This document shows, piece by piece, positions 15,222 to 24,193 of a stretch of DNA of 45,434 bases. Source of the DNA: a bacterium (GTDB lineage: Bacteria; CLD3; SB21); assembly GCA_019695335.1 (NCBI GenBank), contig JAIBAF010000027.1, positions 1 to 45,434 of the forward strand, in the 5' to 3' direction. The translations under genes were made by a program, and so were the position numbers. The notes below the pieces were generated by a model. It saw only the letters and a program-made list of their open reading frames with translations. It had not been told where the DNA came from and ran no database searches. How positions within the stretch are numbered: position 1 is the first letter of the stretch; each line of letters begins with the position of its first letter.

Positions 15222-17006
15222 TCAATTCATTGTCATCGTTTTCACGGCGTTTTCGATCAACCGGCCATTACGCTCGCCGATCTGCTGGCGCCACATCGCG
15301 TAATACAAGCCTTTAGCTTCAAGCAACTCTCCGTGTTTTCCCGTTTCGGCAATTTTCCCTTTTTCCAAAACAAAAATTTTGTCCGCGTGCATGATCGTCG
15401 ATAAGCGATGCGCAATTATGATCGTCAGGTGATTTTGCCTTGCGGAAATGGAACGAATTGTTTCCGTAATCTCTTCTTCGGTCAGCGAATCCAATGCCGA
15501 CGTGGCTTCATCAAATACCAGGATCGTCGGTTTTCTGAGAAGCGCCCGTGCAATGGACAACCGTTGTTTTTCACCGCCGGAAACTTTGACGCCGCCTTCG
15601 CCGATCACGGTGTCCAGGCCCTTATCCGCCCGCGCCAACAGGCTTTGGCAAGCGGCTTTCTGCAATACATCCATACATTCTTCGTCCGTCGCTTGAGGGT
15701 TGACGAATAAAAGATTTTCGCGTATGGTTCCTGAAAATAATTGCGTGTCTTGTGTGACAAAACCGATCTGTCCGCGCAACGAATCCAGATCGACGGCTCC
15801 GCTCGGATGTTCGTTATATAAGATTTGCCCGCTTTGAGGAATATAGAGACCGACAAGTAATTTGACCAATGTGGTTTTGCCGGCGCCGGACGGTCCGACA
15901 AACGCCAACGTTTCTCCGACCCGCGCTTCAAATGAAATATCCGTCAATGCGTGAAAATTCGACGTCAGATGTTTAAAACTCACATTGTCAAAGGATAGAC
16001 TGGAGATCTCCGGCACATGCACGGGACGCTCGGGTTTCGGGTCCTTCGGCGTTTGCAGAATATCCTGAAAGTTTTTGAGTGAAACTTCCGCTTCCCGGTA
16101 GACATTGATCACATTGCCCAGTTCCTGCAACGGACCGAAAATAAAAAACGAATAAATAAACAGTGAGAAAAATTCACCCACCGTTATCTGACGATCAAAA
16201 ATAAGATACAGCATCACAAACATAATTGTTGTACGCAGGAAATTAACAACCGTTCCTTGAATGAAACTCAAGCTTCGCAGATAACGGACTTTTTTTAATT
16301 CGAGCTGTAAAATTTTACCGGTGGTGCCATTGAGACGTTCGATCTCCTGTTGAGCAAGACCGAGGCTTTTGACTAACTCGATATTACGCAACGATTCCGT
16401 TGTCGAGCCGGCCAGCGCCGTCGTTTCCGCCACGATGTCTTTCTGGACTTTTTTAATTTTTTTACTGAGTACGGAACTCAGGTACCCGATCAACGGAATG
16501 GTCAAAAAATAAATAGGCGCAATCAGCCAATGAACGCTGATGGCATAAATCGTTACAAAAATTACGCCGACGATGGACGTAAACAAAATATTGATGAAGG
16601 CTGAAATCAAACGTTCCGTGTCGGTTCGAACTTTCTGCAATTTCCCCAGCGTCTCGCCGCTGCGTTGGTCTTCGAATACCGAATACGGTAATTCCAATGA
16701 ATGACGGATGCCGTCCGAATATATTTGCGCGCCTAACCGTTGAGTAACGACATTAACAAAATAATCCTGAAAATTTTTGGCAATACGTGAAACCATGGCG
16801 ACGCCGACTGATGCGCCTAACAACATGAATACTCCGCGAAAAAACTGCTCGGTAGTATATTCGCTATACCGCGTCGCATATTCGTCAATGACCTTTTTCA
16901 AAATCCACGGATCGAGCAGAGAAAAAACCTGGTTGATCGCCGCCAGAACCAAAGCCAGTACCACCAATTTCCAATATTCTTTAAGATAATTCAGTAACAG
17001 TTGCAT
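15222..17006 (-). CDS. ABC exporter, fused membrane and ATPase domains (MsbA-like)
   Basis: A half-transporter of 594 residues from ATG 17006; an upstream in-frame start at 17072 would add a 22-residue tail that does not look like family sequence. The first 320 residues hold about six membrane helices with the coupling region GETLGKLQKVRTDTERL. The ATPase domain shows Walker A GPSGAGKTT, Q-loop FVTQDTQLF, signature VSGGEKQR, Walker B ILVFDEATSALD and switch IIIAHRLST. It works as a dimer in the inner membrane and exports lipids, drugs or peptides; the substrate is not readable. It is alone on its strand, so no partner gene guides the assignment. Confidence 0.92.
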   Translation of the reverse strand: MQLLLNYLKEYWKLVVLALVLAAINQVFSLLDPWILKKVIDEYATRYSEYTTEQFFRGVFMLLGASVGVAMVSRIAKNFQDYFVNVVTQRLGAQIYSDGIRHSLELPYSVFEDQRSGETLGKLQKVRTDTERLISAFINILFTSIVGVIFVTIYAISVHWLIAPIYFLTIPLIGYLSSVLSKKIKKVQKDIVAETTALAGSTTESLRNIELVKSLGLAQQEIERLNGTTGKILQLELKKVRYLRSLSFIQGTVVNFLRTTIMFVMLYLIFDRQITVGEFFSLFIYSFFIFGPLQELGNVINVYREAEVSLKNFQDILQTPKDPKPERPVHVPEISSLSFDNVSFKHLTSNFHALTDISFEARVGETLAFVGPSGAGKTTLVKLLVGLYIPQSGQILYNEHPSGAVDLDSLRGQIGFVTQDTQLFSGTIRENLLFVNPQATDEECMDVLQKAACQSLLARADKGLDTVIGEGGVKVSGGEKQRLSIARALLRKPTILVFDEATSALDSLTEEEITETIRSISARQNHLTIIIAHRLSTIMHADKIFVLEKGKIAETGKHGELLEAKGLYYAMWRQQIGERNGRLIENAVKTMTMN

Positions 17007-17209
17007 AACCGCTTTCTTTAATAAGTCGGAAAATGTATTATTTGGATTTAATAAGCCCGCCAATATACACATTTACAGCCGAGAATCCACTTGCATTTAT
17101 TGGCTATGAGGACTAAGTTTGAATAAGTTTAAACGCAGAACGTTTGAAATAATTTCATAATTTGATAGTTTTATAAGACGATAAGACTCTATAAGAAAGG
17201 TCATAAGGA
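17007..17209. other. Divergent intergenic region with phased ATAAG repeats
   Basis: This gap separates the ABC exporter from the ClpX-like gene and must contain both promoters. ATAAG occurs at 17173, 17181, 17191 and 17203, with steps of 8, 10 and 12 bases, just upstream of the ClpX-like start; the last copy merges with the ribosome site. An AAACG/CGTTT mini-dyad lies near 17130-17142. I find no clear -35/-10 pair and no small gene. Confidence 0.4.
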
Positions 17210-18715
17210 ATGAATCTCTCATCGCATACGAATACGGAGCAATTTAAAAAAGAATTCGAAGAGTTTCTTAAAGGCAAATACGGCAGCGGTGACCCTGAAC
17301 AGGACTCAATGGGCGCTAAAGCCGGCACCAAGAGCTCTGATTCTGAATCTGAAATCAATTTCGACCTTAAACCCGAAGAACTTGAAGCATACCTGAAACA
17401 ATTTGTCGAGTGTCAGGATGAAGCCATTGAAATCATGGCCACTAAAATTGCGACGCATTACAACCGGATGAAACTGGAAGATACGTTGACGGAAGAGCAA
17501 AAGCTCGTCGGTAATATTAAAAGCAATGTATTGATGATCGGCCCTACCGGCGTCGGCAAAACGTATATTGTCAAACTGATTGCCAACAAAATCGGCGTAC
17601 CGTTTGTCAAGGGCGATGCGACGAAATTCAGCGAAACCGGTTACGTCGGCGGCGACGTGGAAGACCTGATCCGTGATCTCGTGCGGGAAGCCGACGGCGA
17701 TATCAAACGCGCGGAATACGGCATCGTCTACCTCGATGAAATCGACAAAATTGCATCGGCGACAAATTTTCGTGGCATCGATGTTTCGCGTACCGGCGTT
17801 CAGCGAAACTTGCTCAAATTGATGGAAGAATCGGAAGTCGATCTGCGCGTCCCGCACGATATGGCTTCGCAGATGGAAGCGGCTATGGAAGCTCAACGCA
17901 CCGGGAAAGTTGTACGCAAAAAAGTAAACACCAAAAATATCTTGTTCGTGATGAGCGGTGCGTTCTCAGGACTCGACGACATTATCCGTAAACGCGTACA
18001 ACAAAAGCGTATGGGTTTCGGTTCCGATCCTACGCGATCAGCCGACGTAAGCAAAAGCGACTTATTCCGGCGCATCAAAACCGAAGACCTGCTTGAATAC
18101 GGGTTTGAATCCGAATTTGTCGGGCGATTGCCTGTTCTGGCCGTTCTCAACGAGTTGACGGTCGATGCCTTGTTCAATATTCTGAAAAATGAAAACAGCA
18201 GCGTGACGCTCAGCAAAAAACGCGACTTCCAGGCCTACGGCATCGACATAAATTTTGACGATGATGCCCTACGGATATTCGCCGAACGCGCTCACCGGCA
18301 AAAAACAGGCGCCCGCGGTTTGGTCAACATTCTCGAAAACGTACTGATCAAATACGAGAAAAAACTTCCGTCAACGCAGATCCGCAAATTTCGCGTTACT
18401 AAAGACGTCGTGGAAAATCCTGATACGGAACTGAATAAATTGCTTACGTACAGTTCGATGAAGGAATTTCAGGAAACCTTCCTCCGCAATCACGGAATCG
18501 TATTTGAATTTTCTGATACCGCGATTAATCGTATTTCCAAACGAGCCGGCGAAATCAAAAGCACTTTCAATCTGATTGCTCGTGACTTGTTCAAAGATTA
18601 TGAATACGGATTGAAGCTGGCCGGAAAAACGAATTTCGTCGTCAGCGAAGAAGTGATCGACGATCCGAGAAAATATTTGGATGAACTGATCAAGTCATCC
18701 TACGGTAATAAATAA
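17210..18715 (+). CDS. ClpX-like AAA+ ATPase without zinc-binding domain
   Basis: A 501-residue AAA+ unfoldase resembling ClpX/HslU. Walker A is GPTGVGKT (about residues 106-113), the substrate pore loop is ETGYVGGDVEDLI, Walker B IVYLDEIDKIA, the arginine-finger region EFVGRLPVLAVLNEL and sensor 2 KTGARGL. A MGFG sequence lies where ClpX has its IGF loop for docking ClpP. It differs from ClpX in having no C4 zinc finger (the first 75 residues are acidic and Ser-rich with no Cys before residue 70) and about 90 extra C-terminal residues after the usual end. No ClpP or HslV gene is adjacent. It probably unfolds a special substrate set, with or without a protease. Confidence 0.85.
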   Translation: MNLSSHTNTEQFKKEFEEFLKGKYGSGDPEQDSMGAKAGTKSSDSESEINFDLKPEELEAYLKQFVECQDEAIEIMATKIATHYNRMKLEDTLTEEQKLVGNIKSNVLMIGPTGVGKTYIVKLIANKIGVPFVKGDATKFSETGYVGGDVEDLIRDLVREADGDIKRAEYGIVYLDEIDKIASATNFRGIDVSRTGVQRNLLKLMEESEVDLRVPHDMASQMEAAMEAQRTGKVVRKKVNTKNILFVMSGAFSGLDDIIRKRVQQKRMGFGSDPTRSADVSKSDLFRRIKTEDLLEYGFESEFVGRLPVLAVLNELTVDALFNILKNENSSVTLSKKRDFQAYGIDINFDDDALRIFAERAHRQKTGARGLVNILENVLIKYEKKLPSTQIRKFRVTKDVVENPDTELNKLLTYSSMKEFQETFLRNHGIVFEFSDTAINRISKRAGEIKSTFNLIARDLFKDYEYGLKLAGKTNFVVSEEVIDDPRKYLDELIKSSYGNK

Positions 18716-18742
18716 AAAATTCAATTTCCTGAAAGCACGTTT

Positions 18743-20029
18743 ATGAAAAACGTTGTCATAATCGACGGTGTGCGTACTCCTTATATCAAAGCCGGTACGC
18801 TTTTCAACAAACTCACGGCGGTCGATCTTGGAAAACTGACCATACACGAATTGCTCGCCCGCACGAACATGTCCGCAGATCAGATCGATGAAGTGATCGT
18901 CGGCAATATTGCCCAACCGCCGGAAGCAACAAATGTGGCACGTATCATCGCTTTGGAATCAGGTATTCCCAAGAATATCCCGGCATTCACCGTACAACGC
19001 AATTGTGCCAGCGGCATGCAGGCCGTTGCTGATGCGTATTTACGTATTTCTTCAGGAATGGCCGACGTGATTATCGCGGGAGGAGTGGAATCGATGAGCA
19101 ACATTCCCCTGCTTTTCGCGCAAACGTTCACGGATAAATTTGCTGAATTTTATAAAGCACGCTCGTTCGGACAAAAGCTCGGCGCGTTGAGCAAATTAAA
19201 ATTACGCGACTTGAAACCGGTGATCGGGTTGCAACTCGGCCTCACCGATGGTTATTGTGGACTTAATATGGGCGAAACGGCCGAAGTGCTGGCTAAAGAA
19301 TACGGCGTCAGCCGGCAGGAACAAGACGAATTTGCCGTCATGAGTCATCAACGCGCTACCAAAGCAACCGACGACGGAATTTTAAAACAAGAGATCGCAC
19401 CGGTTTATCTTCCGCCATCTTATAAAAACGTTGTCGATGAAGATAACGGCATCCGCAAAAATCAAAACATGGAAGCGCTGGCTAAATTGCGCCCTGTTTT
19501 TGACCGACGATTCGGCACTGTTACAGCAGGCAATTCCAGCCAGATCACGGACGGTGCGGCGTTTGTCCTCGTAATGTCGGAAGAAAAAGCCAAAGCGCTG
19601 GGCTACGATATTCTCGGATACATCCGCGGTTTCGGTTTCGCCGGACTTGATCCTGAACGCATGGGTCTCGGTCCCGTTTTCAGTACGCCGATCGCACTGA
19701 AACGCGCCGGATTAGCCATGAAAGATATTCAATTGGTCGAAATGAATGAAGCTTTTGCCGCGCAAGTCATTGCCAACGAACGGTGTTTTGCATCGAAAAA
19801 ATTTGCCAATGAAAAATTGGATCTGTCTGAACCGCTCGGAGAAATCGGCCGTGAACGCTTGAACGTTAACGGCGGCGCGATTGCGTTAGGTCACCCCGTC
19901 GGTTCATCTGCAACTCGATTGATCGTTACGTTGTTGAAAGAAATGAAACGCCGGCAATTGCAATTCGGTCTCGCGACGTTGTGTATCGGCGGCGGTCAAG
20001 GCGGCGCGATGGTGTTGGAAAGAAAATAG
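18743..20029 (+). CDS. Thiolase (acetyl-CoA acetyltransferase / 3-ketoacyl-CoA thiolase)
   Basis: A 428-residue thiolase. It starts VVIIDGVRTPYIKAG, carries the acyl-accepting Cys in QRNCASGMQAVA (about residue 88), NEAFAAQ, the catalytic His in GGAIALGHPVGSSATR and the second Cys in CIGGGQGGA. The length and a longer middle insertion resemble the FadI-type beta-oxidation thiolases more than the short biosynthetic enzyme. It would cleave 3-ketoacyl-CoA to acetyl-CoA, or run the reverse, in the cytosol. The partner hydratase/dehydrogenase gene is not adjacent, although acyl-CoA genes occur elsewhere in the window (mce, thioesterase, acyl-CoA synthetase). It starts 27 bases after the ClpX-like gene and is followed by a terminator, so the two may share a transcript. 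Confidence 0.93.
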   Translation: MKNVVIIDGVRTPYIKAGTLFNKLTAVDLGKLTIHELLARTNMSADQIDEVIVGNIAQPPEATNVARIIALESGIPKNIPAFTVQRNCASGMQAVADAYLRISSGMADVIIAGGVESMSNIPLLFAQTFTDKFAEFYKARSFGQKLGALSKLKLRDLKPVIGLQLGLTDGYCGLNMGETAEVLAKEYGVSRQEQDEFAVMSHQRATKATDDGILKQEIAPVYLPPSYKNVVDEDNGIRKNQNMEALAKLRPVFDRRFGTVTAGNSSQITDGAAFVLVMSEEKAKALGYDILGYIRGFGFAGLDPERMGLGPVFSTPIALKRAGLAMKDIQLVEMNEAFAAQVIANERCFASKKFANEKLDLSEPLGEIGRERLNVNGGAIALGHPVGSSATRLIVTLLKEMKRRQLQFGLATLCIGGGQGGAMVLERK

Positions 20030-20055
20030 ACTAATGAAAAATATCACTCTGAATA

Positions 20056-20094
20056 GATAGCGTAGCGAAAATTTCGTTACGCTATCATTTTTTT
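20056..20094 (+). terminator. Factor-independent terminator after the thiolase gene
   Basis: GATAGCGTAGCGAA and TTCGTTACGCTATC (20056-20086) form a 14-bp stem with one G-T pair and a short loop, followed by A and a run of seven or more T residues. It separates the thiolase from moeB. Confidence 0.93.
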
Positions 20095-20110
20095 AAAACT
20101 TGATTTTATA

Positions 20111-21262
20111 ATGAACATTTTTTCTGCCGAAGAACTCGCCCGTTACAGCCGGCATATTATCTTACCTGAATTCGGTCTTGAAGGACAAAAAAAACTTAAA
20201 GACGCCAAAGTCCTTGTGATTGGAACCGGAGGGCTTGGCAGCCCGATGCTGCTGTATCTTGCTGCCGCAGGAGTGGGTACGATTGGAATTGTCGATTTCG
20301 ATATCGTCGACGAAAGTAATTTACAAAGACAGGTTTTATTTCAGGTCAAAGACGTCGGCCAGCCGAAAGTTGTAGCCGCAAAAGCGCGCCTTGAGGGACT
20401 CAATCCGCACATTCATATAATCACGCATCACTGCATGCTCAGTTCGCAAAATGCAATGGACATTCTTCGTGACTACGATGTCATTGCGGATGGCACGGAC
20501 AATTTTCCCACTCGTTACTTGGTTAACGATGCATGCGCCTTATTGAATAAGCCATTGGTTTACGGTTCGATTTTCCAGTTTGACGGCCAGGTGTCCGTGT
20601 TCAATTTCACAGATTCAAACGGCGCTGTCGGGCCTAACTATCGCGATCTTTTTCCAACACCGCCGCCGCCGGGACTGGTTCCAAGTTGCGCTGAAGGAGG
20701 CGTTTTGGGCGTTTTACCAGGAATTATCGGGAGCATGCAGGCGAATGAAGTGATCAAAATCATTACCGGCATCGGCGAACCTTTGTCCGGACGATTATTA
20801 CTTTTCGATGCATTAAAATTTGAAACACGCATTTTAAAATTTTCACGTGACGAGAGCAATCCCATCAACGGAACAAATCCATCGATTCGTCACCTGATCG
20901 ACTATGATGAATTCTGCGGTATTACGCACAAGCCTGACGATACCATACGTGACGTTTCCGTCGACGAACTTAAACGCATGATCGATGCACGCGCCGATTT
21001 CCAATTGATCGACGTACGGGAACCGTTTGAATATGATCTCGTTCATCTCGACGCGGAATTGATACCGTTAAAATCGATTGCAGAAAAGATCGATAAGATT
21101 GTGCGTAATAAACCGGTTGTTGTCTACTGTAAATCCGGAATGAGAAGCGCCAAAGCGATCCGGGAATTACAAATAACATTCGGCCTCACTAATCTTTACA
21201 ATCTTAAAGGCGGCATCATAGAATTTATCAACCGGATTGATCCGTCAATGCCGAAATACTAA
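20111..21262 (+). CDS. moeB: MoeB/ThiF-type adenylyltransferase fused to rhodanese domain
   Basis: A 383-residue E1-like enzyme. The N-terminal domain has SRHIILPEFGLEGQ, the ATP loop VIGTGGLGSPML, the DGTDNFPTRYLVND segment and the catalytic Cys in VPSCAEGGVLGVLPG. The C-terminal 110 residues are a rhodanese domain with active-site loop YCKSGMRSAKA. It would adenylate the C-terminus of a small ubiquitin-like sulfur carrier (MoaD or ThiS) and donate sulfur. The four zinc cysteines of E. coli MoeB are absent: NYRDLFP replaces CxxC and NPINGTNP replaces the second pair. Such zinc-less, rhodanese-fused forms are, from memory, common in cyanobacteria. No moa, mob or thi gene except the distant thiH is present. 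It ends one base before the ABC permease stop. Confidence 0.9.
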   Translation: MNIFSAEELARYSRHIILPEFGLEGQKKLKDAKVLVIGTGGLGSPMLLYLAAAGVGTIGIVDFDIVDESNLQRQVLFQVKDVGQPKVVAAKARLEGLNPHIHIITHHCMLSSQNAMDILRDYDVIADGTDNFPTRYLVNDACALLNKPLVYGSIFQFDGQVSVFNFTDSNGAVGPNYRDLFPTPPPPGLVPSCAEGGVLGVLPGIIGSMQANEVIKIITGIGEPLSGRLLLFDALKFETRILKFSRDESNPINGTNPSIRHLIDYDEFCGITHKPDDTIRDVSVDELKRMIDARADFQLIDVREPFEYDLVHLDAELIPLKSIAEKIDKIVRNKPVVVYCKSGMRSAKAIRELQITFGLTNLYNLKGGIIEFINRIDPSMPKY

Positions 21263-22726
21263 TCACCGCACATCGTACCGCAAGAACGCCACGAATACGC
21301 TGACTAAAGCAATCCCGCTAAAAACAACCAATAAGGACAAATCCATCATAAGATCGCTGAGGATGTCGCCCGTATTTCTTTTCGGATGCTGAAAGTGAGG
21401 AATTTCATCCGCACTGATAGTTTTTTTCATGTCCGGTACCTGAACGTTGAATCCTTTTCTACTGTCAACTGTCACCCTCAAACCTTCGCCTCCACTTTCT
21501 TTGCTTTTTTTCTGAATAAAATCAGAAAAAACGACATGGTAATCGTTCAACGTTTGTTCATAGCGTTTCTTGATAAAAATATCCGTTTCAGCCAAATTCA
21601 TAGCTGCAAGTTGAAACGATGATGCCGGAGAAAATCGAGACAAAGCAAAACCGGTCTTGACTTGTTGCAATTTACGATTCTCCATATCCTCATTAATTTG
21701 CTTTGAATATCTTGCTACATCTTCCTGCATAGCTTTACGCGCTACATCATCTTCTTCCAACCAACTCCACAATTTTTGCTCACGGTAAGCTTCCCGATCT
21801 TTTTCAGGGATTTTATCCAGTTCATTATTACGGCGTTCCCATGTTTTTTGTACGCCTTCACGGTATTTTTCCCACTGCGATTTTGAATAGCCGTCGATCT
21901 GGCTGTCAATTTCCGCCGCGGAAGGCACTTGAATAATTTGCCCTGCGATCATGATCGCAGCCCGCGGCACGATCAGCGTCAAAACAATCCAACTGACCAA
22001 CAATATCATAAACGATGTTGCCGAGCGCTGAGTCAATGATGAAACCAGCAGGCCGAGTATCATAAAAAACGTAAAATATACAATAGCCAAACCAAACAAA
22101 CTTAATAGGCGGAGCCAGTGATCCGCCGAAAGTGGAATTTGATAAACCAGTAACAGCAGTAACCCCAGCAATAATGGAATCAATAACGGCACAACAAGCC
22201 CTATCCATGAACCAATTAATTTGGCTACGATCAGCGTCGATTTCGGAACAGCATTCGCGAGTGTTAATTTTAATGTACCGCTTTCGCGTTCGCCGTTAAC
22301 GGCATCGTAGGTAAAAAGAATTGCAAATAATGACAGGACAATGACGACAATGAAATTAAAATCAAGAAAACGAAAAACGGCATATATCAATTCCTGAGAG
22401 TACGCACTTTCCATCAGTTTTACAGGCGTCCAGACGCTGATCGGCGCAAACCGCCCGATGTCATAATTAACGCCCAAAACAATAATTTGCAGCGGATCGG
22501 GATAGCGGTAGACCCGATTGACCGCGCCCGACCAGGTTGTCCGTTCACGCAGGCTTTGTTGGTTCATCGCCTGCCCGGTTTCGAATTGAGCTACCGTCAC
22601 ACGATATTCCTGAATGCCCACAAAAAAGCTCAGCAGGATCAAAATGGAACACACCAGAAAAGTGCCAAAAAATTTCGGGCTGGTCAGAATAAATTTGAAC
22701 TCTTTTTCAACGATCGTCCACACCAT
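21263..22726 (-). CDS. ABC-2 type permease with large external loop
   Basis: The chosen ATG 22726 gives 487 residues and has AAAGGTG upstream; an in-frame start at 22768 would overlap the upstream gene. After an N-terminal EKEFKFILTSPKFFGTF helix comes a first membrane segment, a long external part, then five membrane segments from about residue 150 (LLALFAILFTYDAVNGERESGTLK), the conserved VNGE-R-E-x-G-T-L-K-L region of ABC-2 permeases related to NosY. A second long soluble segment of mostly charged helix (about residues 260-420) precedes the final membrane helix. It is a paralogue of the next gene and likely forms a heterodimer with it, driven by the ATPase at 24194-24928. Confidence 0.86.
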   Translation of the reverse strand: MVWTIVEKEFKFILTSPKFFGTFLVCSILILLSFFVGIQEYRVTVAQFETGQAMNQQSLRERTTWSGAVNRVYRYPDPLQIIVLGVNYDIGRFAPISVWTPVKLMESAYSQELIYAVFRFLDFNFIVVIVLSLFAILFTYDAVNGERESGTLKLTLANAVPKSTLIVAKLIGSWIGLVVPLLIPLLLGLLLLLVYQIPLSADHWLRLLSLFGLAIVYFTFFMILGLLVSSLTQRSATSFMILLVSWIVLTLIVPRAAIMIAGQIIQVPSAAEIDSQIDGYSKSQWEKYREGVQKTWERRNNELDKIPEKDREAYREQKLWSWLEEDDVARKAMQEDVARYSKQINEDMENRKLQQVKTGFALSRFSPASSFQLAAMNLAETDIFIKKRYEQTLNDYHVVFSDFIQKKSKESGGEGLRVTVDSRKGFNVQVPDMKKTISADEIPHFQHPKRNTGDILSDLMMDLSLLVVFSGIALVSVFVAFLRYDVR

Positions 22727-22764
22727 AACGACACCTTTAGTTTTTTTATCAATCAAAGCAATTG

Positions 22765-24174
22765 TCAACGCACGTCAAATTTTAAAAACGCCCAAATTGC
22801 TCCGGCGAAAAATATTAAATTGAACCCAATCAATAATCCGAGATCGGTTAACGCAGGCGTAATGTATTCGCCGTTACTCAATGTTTGAAATTGGAATGCA
22901 GGAATTTCATAAGGATTGATAGGTTTCGGTTTTTCCTGAGGCGCGCCGCCAACCTGGATCCGAACCATGTGTCCGCCGGTTTCACCGTTATTTTTAGATT
23001 TGATGAATTGAGCGAAACTCTGTTGGTACGATCGCGCCTGATCGAGAAATTGCTGTTCAATGCCCTGTGACGTACCCGCAAGGTTCATCACCGCGAGCGA
23101 TAGCGATGCGGTGGGAGAAAAACGCGCAATCCGGAATGCCCATTCGCGCTGAACCGTTTGCCGATTATTCCGGTCTTCATTCAAACGCTGATTGAACTCG
23201 GCGATTTTGGCTTCGCGCTCATCCCGCGTTTTGTTCATAAATGTATTGAAAGACGCAATGGCTTGTTCAGGATCGTTACTAGGAGCTACGAAGGCATTGA
23301 TCTTCTGCATATCCTCCGTCCATAGCTGCGATTGATTACGGAATTTCTGCGCATGAATTTCATCAATCGAAGGAACGTCGATCGCCCGGCCGGCCAACAA
23401 AATGGATGTACGCGGAATGATCAAAACGAAAAAAATCCAAACGATCAAAAGGATCAAGAACGAATACGATGAACGTTCGGTTTTAGCCGAAACAAAAATT
23501 GATAAATTCAGAAAAACTGCAAAAAATAAAAGACCCGCAAAAACAATCAGGCTCAAACGCAGCCATTCCGATCCGTTCATCGGGATTCCCATAATGATCA
23601 ACAAAATACATCCGATCAGAATCGGCACTAACATCGGACCAATAATGGAAATAAATACGCCGCACAGTTTGGCAAGAATGTAACGATCTTTTGGAACGGC
23701 ATTGGCAAAAGTTAATTTCAAAGTACCTTGTTCCTTCTCACCATTGACGGCGTTATACGCCAGCAAAATGGCGAACAACGATAAAATCACCTGGAAGACA
23801 AATTCCAAATCAAGAAACCGGAATACGGCATAAACCGGGTCTTCACCGTACCGGCTGTTTTCAGAAATCAATTCGCCCACTGTTTCAACTTTAATGGATC
23901 GTCCCACGTCATTGGATAAACCTGAAATCAAAGCGGCGAGCGGCGACGGTGGCAGAAAAACCTGAGTCTCAACCTGGCCCCATTCCGTAAGGCCTTCCAT
24001 TTGCCTGATGTTTTCGCGCATCGACGCTTCATATTGAGCGCGGTTGACCTGATAATTGCGCGCTCCGACATAAAATGCCAAAAGGATCAGGATAGCGCAC
24101 ACACTGAACGAAAAAACAAATTTTACCGAGCCGATCATCTCGCGAATTTCTTTTAATACTATAGTTTTAAACAT
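22765..24174 (-). CDS. ABC-2 type permease, paralogue of the adjacent gene
   Basis: A 469-residue membrane protein built like the permease at 21263-22726. It starts KTIVLKEIREMIGSVKF, has a first membrane helix and external loop, then AYNAVNGEKEQGTLKLTFANAVP, which is nearly the same signature as in the paralogue (VNGERESGTLKLTLANAVP). Around residues 250-400 is a long helical periplasmic segment containing repeated Arg, Gln and Asn, and a last membrane helix ends at FLKFDVR; the paralogue ends FLRYDVR. Tandem duplication is the simple explanation. It lies 19 bases after the ATPase gene. The exported substrate is unknown. Confidence 0.86.
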   Translation of the reverse strand: MFKTIVLKEIREMIGSVKFVFSFSVCAILILLAFYVGARNYQVNRAQYEASMRENIRQMEGLTEWGQVETQVFLPPSPLAALISGLSNDVGRSIKVETVGELISENSRYGEDPVYAVFRFLDLEFVFQVILSLFAILLAYNAVNGEKEQGTLKLTFANAVPKDRYILAKLCGVFISIIGPMLVPILIGCILLIIMGIPMNGSEWLRLSLIVFAGLLFFAVFLNLSIFVSAKTERSSYSFLILLIVWIFFVLIIPRTSILLAGRAIDVPSIDEIHAQKFRNQSQLWTEDMQKINAFVAPSNDPEQAIASFNTFMNKTRDEREAKIAEFNQRLNEDRNNRQTVQREWAFRIARFSPTASLSLAVMNLAGTSQGIEQQFLDQARSYQQSFAQFIKSKNNGETGGHMVRIQVGGAPQEKPKPINPYEIPAFQFQTLSNGEYITPALTDLGLLIGFNLIFFAGAIWAFLKFDVR

Positions 24175-24193
24175 AATGCACCTTTAGTATGGG

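Noticed and set aside
17306-17896. 196-residue minus-strand frame opposite the ClpX-like gene
   Set aside because: Antisense to the Walker A and B region of a clear AAA+ protein; Phe/Arg/Asp-rich with no family pattern.
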